64,000 nucleotides of DNA, taken from Paraclostridium tenue (lineage in GTDB: Bacteria > Bacillota > Clostridia > Peptostreptococcales > Peptostreptococcaceae). This document shows, one piece after another, positions 1 through 7,370 of the stretch. The DNA lies in contig NZ_JADPFO010000001.1 of assembly GCF_015668515.1 (NCBI RefSeq), forward strand, positions 1,452,823 to 1,516,822, given 5' to 3'. The position numbers were made by a program, and so were the translations under genes. Under the pieces are notes generated by a model. That model was not told the DNA's origin, made no database searches, and was given only the letters and a program-made list of their open reading frames with translations. How positions within the stretch are numbered: position 1 is the first letter of the stretch; each line of letters opens with the position of its first letter.

Positions 1-740
1 ATATTACAATCTATTAAGTTCATTTGAGGTGCTCCTATAAATCCTGCTACGAACATATTTGCTGGATTATCATATACTTCTTGAGGTGTATCTATTTGTT
101 GTATTACACCATCTTTCATTATAACTATTCTATCAGCCATTGTCATCGCTTCAACTTGGTCATGTGTTACATATATAAAAGTTGTTCCAAGCTTTTTATG
201 CAGTTTAGTTATTTCTGTTCTCATGGCTGTTCTAAGTTTAGCATCTAAATTTGATAAGGGTTCATCCATTAAGAAAACTTTAGGATTTCTAACTATAGCT
301 CTACCTAATGCCACCCTCTGTCTTTGTCCCCCAGATAATGCTTTTGGCTTTCTATCTAAAACTGATTCTAAGTCTAGTATTTTTGCAGCTTCTTTTACTT
401 TTTTATCTATTTCAGCTTTTGGTATCTTTCTTAGTTTAAGTGCAAATGCCATATTTTCATAAACACTTAAATGAGGATATAATGCATAGTTTTGAAAAAC
501 CATAGCTATATCTCTATCTTTTGGAGCTACATCATTTACTATTTTATCTCCTATATATAACTCACCTGAAGTTATTTCTTCAAGTCCAGCTATCATCCTT
601 AAAGTAGTTGATTTACCACATCCAGATGGCCCTACTAAAACAACAAACTCCTTATCTTGTATGTCTATATTTACATCCTTTACAGCTTCATATCCATTAT
701 CATAAGATTTACCTATACTTTTTAAAATTACCTCAGCCAT
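1..740 (-). CDS. Sugar ABC transporter ATP-binding protein, MalK/UgpC/MsmX type (3' end beyond window)
   Basis: Cytoplasmic ATPase of a carbohydrate ABC importer; it hydrolyses ATP to drive the partner permeases. The first 246 codons are present. Reading from ATG at 740: a Walker A motif GPSGCGKST near residue 38, a Q-loop FQNYALYPH, the signature LSGGQRQR near 135, Walker [13 protein letters not shown], and the switch His in THDQ. The closing stretch GFIGAPQMN is the hallmark linker of the MalK/UgpC group, so the C-terminal regulatory domain should follow outside the window. A GGGGGAG ribosome site precedes the start. It may be a shared ATPase of the MsmX kind, since no permease or binding protein lies upstream here. 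The substrate cannot be read from this sequence. Confidence 0.93.
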   Translation of the reverse strand, partial: MAEVILKSIGKSYDNGYEAVKDVNIDIQDKEFVVLVGPSGCGKSTTLRMIAGLEEITSGELYIGDKIVNDVAPKDRDIAMVFQNYALYPHLSVYENMAFALKLRKIPKAEIDKKVKEAAKILDLESVLDRKPKALSGGQRQRVALGRAIVRNPKVFLMDEPLSNLDAKLRTAMRTEITKLHKKLGTTFIYVTHDQVEAMTMADRIVIMKDGVIQQIDTPQEVYDNPANMFVAGFIGAPQMNLIDCN

Positions 741-785
741 AATTTATATCTCCCCCAACTATAATTAATATAGTTAAAGTATAGT

Positions 786-799
786 CCAAAAACGTTTTC
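786..799. promoter_or_regulatory. Possible catabolite-responsive element (cre)
   Basis: On the minus strand the sequence reads AGAAAACGTTTTTG, 46 bases upstream of the sugar-ABC ATPase start. It is close to the GAAAANGTTTTC core I recall for CcpA sites in C. difficile, with the right arm imperfect. The position before a sugar-uptake gene fits CcpA control. I found no convincing -35/-10 pair beside it. Confidence 0.35.
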
Positions 800-854
800 T
801 CATATATAGTTACATTAACTAAATTATTTCATTCAAATTATACAAGAATTTGAT

Positions 855-1190
855 TTACTTATAATCTTCATACACAGCAGATGCTAAAATTTTATTTATA
901 TTATCCATCATAGATGTGAACTTATACTCAGAATCTATATATCTGCTTAAATCTTTATTGCTAGATATTGTTTTTTTCAAGTCCTGTGCTAATTTTAAAG
1001 TTTTTTTATCTATAGTTACCCCATTTAAATTTTTCGATTTAATATCCATTTGAATTTTTCTATGGTTATTTAAAATTACTTCATAATTTGGATTAGATTT
1101 TATAATCTTCATATTTTTTTTAAAGTCTTTATACTCTTTACTCTCCTTTATATCACTTGCAAGTTTTGTAGTACTATCATAAACACTCAT
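855..1190 (-). CDS. YlbF/YmcA family regulator (RicF-like)
   Basis: Small, charged, all-helical protein of 111 residues without signal or membrane segment, matching the YlbF (DUF964) family in length and composition. In Bacillus the YlbF-YmcA-YaaT (Ric) proteins form a complex that tunes RNase Y processing and influences competence, sporulation and biofilm. Here it lies 57 bases downstream of RNase J, separated by a strong terminator (1211-1240), so the pair may be partly co-transcribed by read-through. The start ATG at 1190 has an AGGAGG site. Which Ric subunit it corresponds to cannot be settled from the sequence alone. Confidence 0.8.
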   Translation of the reverse strand: MSVYDSTTKLASDIKESKEYKDFKKNMKIIKSNPNYEVILNNHRKIQMDIKSKNLNGVTIDKKTLKLAQDLKKTISSNKDLSRYIDSEYKFTSMMDNINKILASAVYEDYK

Positions 1191-1207
1191 AAATTTCCTC
1201 CTATAAA

Positions 1208-1243
1208 AAAAGATTGAATATAATATATTATATTCAATCTTTC
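1208..1243 (-). terminator. Intrinsic terminator after RNase J
   Basis: Perfect 30-base palindrome at 1211-1240 (arms AGATTGAATATAATA and its complement), followed on the minus strand by a run of seven T. It lies between the RNase J stop and ylbF. Confidence 0.85.
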
Positions 1244-1247
1244 TTAT

Positions 1248-2918
1248 TTATACCTCCATTATAATAGGAAGTATCATAGGATTTCTCTTAGTTCTTTGGT
1301 ATAAGTATTCTTTTAAGTTATCCTTTATATTATTTTTTAAGTAAGCCCACTCTTTTATATGACTTTGTTCGCAAGCTACTAATACATTCTTAATTACTGT
1401 TTTGGCTCCATCCATTAAATCTTCTGATTCTCTTACATAAACAAATCCTCTAGATATTATATCTGGACCTGCTAAAACTTTCCCATCTTCTTTAGATATA
1501 GTAACAACAACTATCATAAGACCATCTTCTGATAAATGCTTTCTATCTCTTAATACTATATTTCCAACATCTCCAACACCAAGTCCATCAACTAACACAT
1601 TTCCAGTTGGAATATGTGATGCAACTTTAGCTGAATTTCTATCTAGTTCTAAAACTTCTCCAGTTTTCATAACAAATATATTTTGACTTGGCATTCCTAA
1701 ATCTTCTGCAACTTCTGCATGTTTTTTTAGCATTCTAAATTCACCATGAGCTGGCATAAAGAACTTAGGAGCAACTAATCTATGCATTAACTTTAATTCT
1801 TCTTGTCTTGCATGCCCTGAAACATGTATATCAGCTGCATCATCGTATACTACTTCTGCTCCTTTTTCAAATAAACAGTTAACTACTTTTGATATAAGTT
1901 TTTCATTTCCTGGTATTGGGTGAGCAGATATTATTACTAAATCACCTTGTCTTATTTCAACTTTTTTATGTTCAGCAGATGCCATTCTTGCAAGAGCTGA
2001 CATAGGTTCTCCTTGAGATCCAGTTGTTATTATAACTAATTCATTATCTTCATACTTATGAATATCATTTAAATCTATAAGCACTTCATCTTCTATATCT
2101 ATATAACCTAAATCTCTAGCTACTGCCATAACATTTACCATAGATCTACCTGAAACTGCAACTTTTCTGCCACACTTTTGAGCTGTGTTAACTATTTGTT
2201 GTAATCTGTGTATGTTAGATGCAAAAGTAGCAACTATTATTCTACTGTTATTTGCTTTTGTAAATAACCCATCTAAGCCTGTTCCTACAGTTCTTTCAGA
2301 TGGATTATATCCTGGTCTTTCAACATTTGTACTATCAGCAAGCATTAATAATACACCCTTTTTGCTTAACTCACAAATTCTATGAAAATCCATAACTTCT
2401 CCATCTATTGGAGTTAAATCTATTTTAAAATCTCCTGTGTGAAAAATTATTCCCTGATCTGTATGAATAGCTATAGCACAAGCATCTGGTATACTATGAT
2501 TTACTTTTAAAAATTCAACATCGAAATTTTTAAGTTTTATAATCTCCTGTGGAGTTATAACATTTAAATTCACATTGTTTAGCTTATGCTCTTTTAATTT
2601 TACTTGTATAAGCCCTACAGTAAGTTTAGAAGCATATATAGGAACATTTATTTTCTTTAATACATAAGGTAATGCTCCTATATGATCCTCATGTCCATGT
2701 GTTATAAATATTCCCTTTACTTTATCTTTATTTTTAACTAAGTAAGTTATATCTGGTATAACTATATCTACCCCTAGCATTTCTTCTTCTGGAAAACTTA
2801 ACCCTGCATCTATAACTATAATTTCATCTTTATATTCAACAACAGTCATATTTTTCCCGACTTCGTTTAATCCTCCCAGAGCCATAACTTTTATTTTATT
2901 TAAACTCTTTTTAAACAA
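1248..2918 (-). CDS. rnj: Ribonuclease J
   Basis: Metallo-beta-lactamase/beta-CASP nuclease with endonuclease and 5'-3' exonuclease activity, a main RNA decay and maturation enzyme of Firmicutes. The zinc motif HGHEDH is at about residues 74-79 and GDFKIDLTP follows. The beta-CASP part carries SGRSM, TTGSQGEP and SAHPIPGNE, and a C-terminal domain completes about 556 residues, the normal length. An ATG at 2927 sits directly on the AAAGGAG ribosome site with no spacing. The TTG at 2918 lies 9 bases past it and is the better start (MFKKSLNKIKVM). Only one RNase J paralogue is in the window. The gene ends in a strong terminator with ylbF beyond. Confidence 0.95.
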   Translation of the reverse strand: MFKKSLNKIKVMALGGLNEVGKNMTVVEYKDEIIVIDAGLSFPEEEMLGVDIVIPDITYLVKNKDKVKGIFITHGHEDHIGALPYVLKKINVPIYASKLTVGLIQVKLKEHKLNNVNLNVITPQEIIKLKNFDVEFLKVNHSIPDACAIAIHTDQGIIFHTGDFKIDLTPIDGEVMDFHRICELSKKGVLLMLADSTNVERPGYNPSERTVGTGLDGLFTKANNSRIIVATFASNIHRLQQIVNTAQKCGRKVAVSGRSMVNVMAVARDLGYIDIEDEVLIDLNDIHKYEDNELVIITTGSQGEPMSALARMASAEHKKVEIRQGDLVIISAHPIPGNEKLISKVVNCLFEKGAEVVYDDAADIHVSGHARQEELKLMHRLVAPKFFMPAHGEFRMLKKHAEVAEDLGMPSQNIFVMKTGEVLELDRNSAKVASHIPTGNVLVDGLGVGDVGNIVLRDRKHLSEDGLMIVVVTISKEDGKVLAGPDIISRGFVYVRESEDLMDGAKTVIKNVLVACEQSHIKEWAYLKNNIKDNLKEYLYQRTKRNPMILPIIMEV

Positions 2919-3092
2919 TTGTATCATCTCCTTTTGTCTGCGTCTTTTTTCACTTTGACTTTTCGCACTTTAAAACGTTCTTCACTAATATACAGATAAT
3001 ATAAAATCACGCACTCTTTACCAGTTACTATAATTGTATCACAACTTGAACTATATTTTAAGATATATTTAAAATACATTTAACGTATTGTT

Positions 3093-3121
3093 TTGACAAA
3101 CTATAATTATTTTGGTATTCT
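3093..3121 (+). promoter_or_regulatory. Putative sigma-A promoter of the YdjM-like gene
   Basis: TTGACA at 3093-3098, a 17-base spacer and TATTCT at 3116-3121, 28 bases before the start codon of the downstream gene. Confidence 0.55.
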
Positions 3122-3149
3122 CAAACTATAATATTTACAGGAGGTTCTA

Positions 3150-3887
3150 ATGCGTGGTAAAACTCACTTAACTATAGGTGTATTAGCTTCGTTACAAGCT
3201 TCTATGCTATTTAATAAACCTCTGTCTCTTATAAACGTCGTAGTTTGTTCATTATTTTCAATATTACCTGATTTAGACACATCAAATTCAATTATATCTA
3301 ATACGATTTTAAATCATCATTTTTCTAAAAAAATTTATAAAATCGTTATATATACTTTAAATATTTTAATATTTCTAATATCTTTAAAAATAAATGGTAA
3401 CTTTTTAATAAGTTCTATAGTAACTTTCATATCAATAATAATACTAGAAGCTAAAATAACACATGGATTTTTAAGGAAATTACTTTTATCCTTAACATTT
3501 ATTTTATTAGCAATTTGTATATATCTAATTAATGGTAAATTTTATTTTATTCTATTTACTATAATATTAGCATTATTCCCTTGGCTAAAACATAGAAAGC
3601 TTTCTCATAGTTTACTAGCTATTTTAATAATAAACTTTTTACTTAAACAAATAGAACTATTAACTAATATATCAAATATATGCTTTTTTGGAACTATTGG
3701 ATACTCATCTCATTTATTTTTAGGTGATTTGTTCACAAAATCAGGGATACCACTTTTTTATCCTCTTAGTGAAAAGAAATTTTCTTTTGGTTTTTTAAGA
3801 GTTGGAGGGACTTTAAGTAATATTTTAGAAATTATATTCGTTTTATTTTTAATAATTTTAATAATATTAACCTTGATAAAATTTTAA
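3150..3887 (+). CDS. YdjM-like (DUF457) membrane-bound metal-dependent hydrolase
   Basis: Membrane protein of 245 residues. It opens with MRGKTHLTIG, where an early His is typical of the family, and continues with LLPDLD-type metal residues (LPDLDTSNS near 42), a central HRKLSHS near 150, and GYSSHLFLGDLFTKSGIPLFYPL near 180-200. This spacing of H, D and HSL motifs is the YdjM/DUF457 signature. Several hydrophobic segments lie between the motifs, so the active residues sit at the membrane face. The physiological substrate is not known for the family. An AGGAGG ribosome site precedes ATG 3150. It is a single-gene unit on the + strand, closed by a terminator shared with fur. Confidence 0.85.
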   Translation: MRGKTHLTIGVLASLQASMLFNKPLSLINVVVCSLFSILPDLDTSNSIISNTILNHHFSKKIYKIVIYTLNILIFLISLKINGNFLISSIVTFISIIILEAKITHGFLRKLLLSLTFILLAICIYLINGKFYFILFTIILALFPWLKHRKLSHSLLAILIINFLLKQIELLTNISNICFFGTIGYSSHLFLGDLFTKSGIPLFYPLSEKKFSFGFLRVGGTLSNILEIIFVLFLIILIILTLIKF

Positions 3888-3910
3888 GCCCCATTACGGG
3901 GCTTGTTTTT
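3886..3910 (+). terminator. Intrinsic terminator after the YdjM-like gene
   Basis: Seven-base-pair GC-rich stem AAGCCCC/GGGGCTT (3886-3892, 3898-3904) with a 5-base loop, followed by GTTTTTA. It overlaps the stop codon region and may also serve fur from the other strand. Confidence 0.85.
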
Positions 3911-4343
3911 ATTTGCAATCTTTACATAAACCATAGAATTTAAGATCGTGATCTAATATACTAAAATCATATAAATCTTGTATTTCTAACTCTATAGAGT
4001 CTAATAAATCTTCTTTTACCTCTATTATTTTATTACAGTTTTTACATATTAAATGATGATGATTGTGAGCATCTGAATCATCTAAATCAATTTCATACCT
4101 TATACATCCATCATCTAAATTTAATTTAGAAATCGCACCTACTTCATCTAATAACTGCATAGTTCTATAAACTGTAGCAAGCCCTATTTCAGGACAATCA
4201 GCTCTAACTAAATCATATATTTCTTCACTACTTAGATGTTTATCCTTATGCTTTAATAACGTCTCGACGATAGCTCTTCTTTGGGGTGTTATCTTAAATC
4301 CAGTTTCTTTCAATTTTTCTTTTAATATATCTATTTGATTCAT
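3909..4343 (-). CDS. fur: Ferric uptake regulator family protein (Fur)
   Basis: DNA-binding metalloregulator of 144 residues. The N-terminal winged helix contains ITPQRRAIVETLL and the recognition segment LATVYRTMQLLDE. The C-terminal domain holds the metal ligands HNHHH (93-97), C100-x2-C103 and C140-x2-C143, the last two pairs forming the structural zinc site. This pattern and the Fur-box-like sequence in its promoter favour Fur over Zur or PerR, although family assignment by motif alone is not absolute. Translation is taken from ATG 4343, nine bases past an AGGTGG site; a TTG codon one triplet upstream is not needed. In clostridia Fur represses iron uptake when Fe2+ is sufficient. Confidence 0.92.
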   Translation of the reverse strand: MNQIDILKEKLKETGFKITPQRRAIVETLLKHKDKHLSSEEIYDLVRADCPEIGLATVYRTMQLLDEVGAISKLNLDDGCIRYEIDLDDSDAHNHHHLICKNCNKIIEVKEDLLDSIELEIQDLYDFSILDHDLKFYGLCKDCK

Positions 4344-4367
4344 CAATATTTACCACCTTTTTTCAAC

Positions 4368-4382
4368 TGATAATCTTTATTA
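4368..4382. promoter_or_regulatory. Putative Fur box in the fur promoter
   Basis: TGATAATCTTTATTA on the + strand matches the 7-1-7 Fur palindrome (TGATAATnATTATCA) at all but two positions. It starts 4 bases downstream of the -10 hexamer, covers the expected transcription start and lies 25 bases before the start codon. This predicts negative autoregulation. Confidence 0.6.
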
Positions 4383-4385
4383 ATT

Positions 4386-4414
4386 ATTTTAATTGATAAA
4401 GCTAATTTTGTCAA
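4386..4414 (-). promoter_or_regulatory. Putative sigma-A promoter of fur
   Basis: Minus strand: TTGACA (4409-4414), a 17-base spacer and TAAAAT (4386-4391). The -35 is perfect and the -10 is five of six. Confidence 0.75.
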
Positions 4415-4448
4415 CATATGCAAACACTTATACTATCTTAAACTAAAT

Positions 4449-4480
4449 AAAAGTAAAGATATACTATATCTTTACTTTTA
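4449..4480 (-). terminator. Intrinsic terminator after the LCP gene
   Basis: Long A/T stem AAAAGTAAAGATATA/TATATCTTTACTTTT around a one-base centre, 38 bases past the LCP stop and upstream of fur. The U-tract is short on the minus strand (TATTTAG), so termination may be moderate. Confidence 0.65.
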
Positions 4481-4517
4481 TAAATATACCCATATTTTAA
4501 CTTTTTTAATAACATTT

Positions 4518-5489
4518 TTAATTATTATAAATAAAATCATCTAATTTTTTTAAATTTTCTGTTTTATTCCATTTTACCACAAAACTATTATCTTTCGCTA
4601 ATCTTCCTGATTCTCTATAATCTTCTAAAGGAAATTCCATTTGCTTTAATTCATAGTTATATATTTCTTTAGATGTAATTGCTAAATTTATTAATTTAGA
4701 CATTGATATATTAACATCAACGTATGGTAATATCTTTTTTATTACCTTAGGGTAATTTGTTATAGGTAATTCCACTAATTTATCTGCTATGCTTTTTAAA
4801 ACTTCCCTTTGTCTTGTATCTCTTTCATATATACTATCAACTTTTCTTATTCTTGCATATGCTAATGCTTGATATCCATTTAATAATTGTTTTCCATCAC
4901 TTCTTATAAATTGTGGTTCTTCTGCTTCTTTATTAGATGTATTAAATGAATTAACTATCACATCATTTAAATGATCTATTTCCTTTTCTTTAACATTCAC
5001 TTCGACTCCACCTAATACATCTACTAAATCTATAAATGAATTAAAATTAACAGCTGCGTAATCTTTTATACTTATTTTAAAATTTTGTTCAATTGTATCT
5101 AATAACAATTTTGCCCCTCCATAGGCATATGCATGTGTTAATTTTTCATATCCATGTCCAGGGATATTTACTAAAGTATCTCTTACTAAAGAAGTTAATT
5201 TTATACTTTTATTTTTGTCGTCTATAGTTAAAATCATCATAGCATCTGATCGTCCTACATTATCGAAATTCTTAGAATCACTTCCGATTAGTAGAATATT
5301 TGATACGCCTTTATTTTTTTTTGAAGAATCAAATTTTTTCTCTTGTTTATCATTATTACTTTGAATCATATTTTCATTTGATTTATTTGTAACTTCTCTA
5401 TAGTTATTTAATGCATATACATTACTTATAGTTGAAAATATTACAACTGATATACTTAAACTAATACAATATTTTTTAAATTTATTCAT
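4518..5489 (-). CDS. LytR-CpsA-Psr (LCP) family cell-wall glycopolymer ligase
   Basis: Membrane-anchored extracellular phosphotransferase that attaches undecaprenyl-linked glycopolymers to peptidoglycan. An N-terminal hydrophobic segment (about residues 9-26) is followed by a polar linker. The LCP domain then begins at NILLIGSDS, with the Arg/Asp motif GRSDAMM, SLVRDTLV, the residues of LGGVEV, and the late YARIRKVDSIYERDTRQREV block. These cover the polyprenyl-phosphate and Mg-binding signatures. The length (323 residues) is normal. The start is set at ATG 5489, eight bases past AAGGGG, rather than ATG 5495, which sits two bases from it. The GTG-initiated YdcF-like gene lies just upstream on the same strand and may share its transcript. 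Confidence 0.9.
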   Translation of the reverse strand: MNKFKKYCISLSISVVIFSTISNVYALNNYREVTNKSNENMIQSNNDKQEKKFDSSKKNKGVSNILLIGSDSKNFDNVGRSDAMMILTIDDKNKSIKLTSLVRDTLVNIPGHGYEKLTHAYAYGGAKLLLDTIEQNFKISIKDYAAVNFNSFIDLVDVLGGVEVNVKEKEIDHLNDVIVNSFNTSNKEAEEPQFIRSDGKQLLNGYQALAYARIRKVDSIYERDTRQREVLKSIADKLVELPITNYPKVIKKILPYVDVNISMSKLINLAITSKEIYNYELKQMEFPLEDYRESGRLAKDNSFVVKWNKTENLKKLDDFIYNN

Positions 5490-5553
5490 ATTCATTTCCC
5501 CTTAATTACTTTGTTAATTTTATTTTAACCATATAAATAAATTTAAATCTTTT

Positions 5554-6339
5554 TTATAAAACATTTTTAGCTAAATCATTGTATATTTCCAACATATTAA
5601 ATATTACAGTTTTTATTAATGCAAAAAACTCTCTTAAATAGTAAACAGGTATAAATTGACTTATTGAATTAACAGTATAAAAATTTATATTTTTATATCC
5701 ATTTTTCTTTGCTAATAAAAAGCTTCTGAAACTATGAAAATCTGTGGTTACAACTTTTATATTTAACTTATTTATACTTTTACTGCTAATTTTTTCTATT
5801 TTTTCTTTGCTATATTTAAAATTTTCATACGTGTTAGTAGATTTGTCTTCTAAAATTATCATTTTTTTAGATATTCCATGATTTATCAAATAATCTTCCA
5901 TGGCTTTAGCTTCTGATATTTTTTCATCACTTCCCCTTCCACCAGATACAACTATATAACAATCATCATTGCTTTTATTTATGTACTCTATAGCTTTATC
6001 TAATCTACCTTTTAATGTAAGGCTAGGTCCATTATTTTTAACTGCAGCTCCTAAGATTACTAAGTAATCACAATCATCTTTTAAATTGTGTTTTGGAAAA
6101 AATATTAATATAGATTCAACTATAAAAAATATAGATAATCCTATAACTAAAACTATATTAAATGCTTTTTTTAAATTTTTGTTTAAATGTATTTTTTTCT
6201 TTATAAAATGATACAGTATTAAAACAATTCCTACAGTCATAAAAAATGTATCAAATGCCATACCATTATAAACTATTTCTAAATAAAGATAATAAAATAC
6301 ACATAATAATCCTATAAGTAAATCCAAATATTTAATCAC
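5554..6339 (-). CDS. YdcF-like (DUF218) membrane protein
   Basis: A 261-residue protein. The first about 85 residues hold three hydrophobic segments; the cytoplasmic or extracytoplasmic DUF218 domain begins at YLVILGAAV, with later VVSGG and the Asn/Tyr-rich STNTYEN block followed by TTDFHSFR. In this family (SanA, YdcF, ElyC) these are the conserved nucleotide-fold motifs, and members have been linked to envelope polysaccharide or lipid-carrier metabolism. The start is GTG with an AGGAGG site five bases before it. Adjacency to the LCP ligase fits a role in wall polymer assembly, but the reaction is unknown. Confidence 0.8.
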   Translation of the reverse strand: MIKYLDLLIGLLCVFYYLYLEIVYNGMAFDTFFMTVGIVLILYHFIKKKIHLNKNLKKAFNIVLVIGLSIFFIVESILIFFPKHNLKDDCDYLVILGAAVKNNGPSLTLKGRLDKAIEYINKSNDDCYIVVSGGRGSDEKISEAKAMEDYLINHGISKKMIILEDKSTNTYENFKYSKEKIEKISSKSINKLNIKVVTTDFHSFRSFLLAKKNGYKNINFYTVNSISQFIPVYYLREFFALIKTVIFNMLEIYNDLAKNVL

Positions 6340-6403
6340 TAAAAACCTCCTACTAAAATTTAATTAAATTAAAAACACATTTATAAACATTTTTCATTTA
6401 AAA

Positions 6404-6428
6404 AAGGAGTACCATATAGATACTCCCA
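6404..6428 (-). terminator. Intrinsic terminator after the DUF1292 gene
   Basis: Minus strand stem GGAGTA/TACTCC (6421-6426 and 6406-6411) with a 9-base loop, then six T. It separates the ruvX-DUF1292 pair from the YdcF-like gene. Confidence 0.8.
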
Positions 6429-6457
6429 TTTATAAACTATACAATTTTAAATATTAA

Positions 6458-6727
6458 TTATTCTTCGTCGTAATCTAATCCTTCTTCTTCCATTAAAGTA
6501 TTATAAACAGCTACAACTGTTTCATACTCATCATCATTTTCAAGAGGAGTTAATATGTCTCCTTCTTCATCTGAATCAATTCTAAATATTAAAGCTTCTT
6601 CCGCTTCATTATCATCTAAAGGCATAAGTATAGCATACTCTTTTCCTTCTGCTTCTAAAGTTAATATTATTTCAAATTGTATTTCATTTCCATCTTGGTC
6701 TATTAAGTTCACTATATTTTCTTGCAT
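6458..6727 (-). CDS. DUF1292 family protein
   Basis: Small soluble acidic protein of 89 residues with the DUF1292 features: a start like VNLIDQDGNEIQFE, then the block EYAILMPLDD, and an acidic tail. The function is unknown across the family. In clostridia and bacilli (YrzB in Bacillus) it is regularly encoded beside ruvX and ireB, as here, so it probably belongs to the same housekeeping operon. It has no signal, membrane segment or cysteine. Confidence 0.88.
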   Translation of the reverse strand: MQENIVNLIDQDGNEIQFEIILTLEAEGKEYAILMPLDDNEAEEALIFRIDSDEEGDILTPLENDDEYETVVAVYNTLMEEEGLDYDEE

Positions 6728-6795
6728 TCATTTCACCTCAAAATTTAATTATTTAAATATATTATAACGTATATCTACATTATTTTGTACCTGTT

Positions 6796-7224
6796 TTAAA
6801 AAATTCTTTTACTATCTAAATATCCTTGAAGAATTATTACTGCTGCTAGCATATCTATAACTTTTTTTCTCTTATCTCTTCTAACATCTGCTTCTATTAA
6901 AGATCTTTCAGCTGCAACTGTAGAAAGTCTTTCATCCCAGTACTCTATCTTAATTCCAGTTTCTTGTTCTAAAAGTTCACAAAACTTTATAACTTTTTCC
7001 CCTTGAGGTCCTAGTGTACCATTCATATTTTTAGGAAGTCCTGAAACTATTTTGTTTACTTGTCTTTCTTTTATTATAGTTTTTAATTCTTCTATATCTT
7101 TTTTCTTACCCACTCTTTTAACAGTCTTAACACCTTGAGCAGTAATTCCCATAAGATCGCTAACTGCAACTCCTATAGTTTTATCACCCACATCTAGACC
7201 CATTATTCTTCCGTCTAATATCAT
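6796..7224 (-). CDS. ruvX: Putative pre-16S rRNA nuclease / Holliday junction resolvase-like YqgF
   Basis: RNase H-fold protein of 142 residues. It begins [22 protein letters not shown], where the DVGDKTIG block supplies the first acidic active residue. GLPKNMNG follows in the middle and the WDERLST motif near 115 carries further catalytic acids. In E. coli YqgF completes 16S rRNA 5' maturation; the resolvase name is historical. The gene is complete and stands directly upstream of DUF1292. A clear promoter was not picked out in the 146-base gap before it. Confidence 0.9.
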   Translation of the reverse strand: MILDGRIMGLDVGDKTIGVAVSDLMGITAQGVKTVKRVGKKKDIEELKTIIKERQVNKIVSGLPKNMNGTLGPQGEKVIKFCELLEQETGIKIEYWDERLSTVAAERSLIEADVRRDKRKKVIDMLAAVIILQGYLDSKRIF

Positions 7225-7319
7225 ATAAATCTCCTTGATTAACTAAATTTCTAGCAATTTTTCACTATATGTATATACTATATTCTTATTGTTCTCTAAA
7301 TTCAAGACATTATGTGCAA

Positions 7320-7366
7320 AAATAAATTAACCTAGATACTAAAATATTAAGTAACTAGGTTAATTT
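7320..7366 (-). terminator. Intrinsic terminator after the 722-residue protein gene
   Basis: Minus strand arms ATTAACCTAG and CTAGGTTAAT (7355-7364 and 7326-7335) with a 19-base loop, then TTATTTTT. It ends the alaS-ireB transcript unit before ruvX. Confidence 0.8.
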
Positions 7367-7370
7367 TATA

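Noticed and set aside
24-462. Two + strand open frames at the window start
   Set aside because: They lie opposite the ABC ATPase gene, whose Walker and signature motifs are intact on the minus strand.
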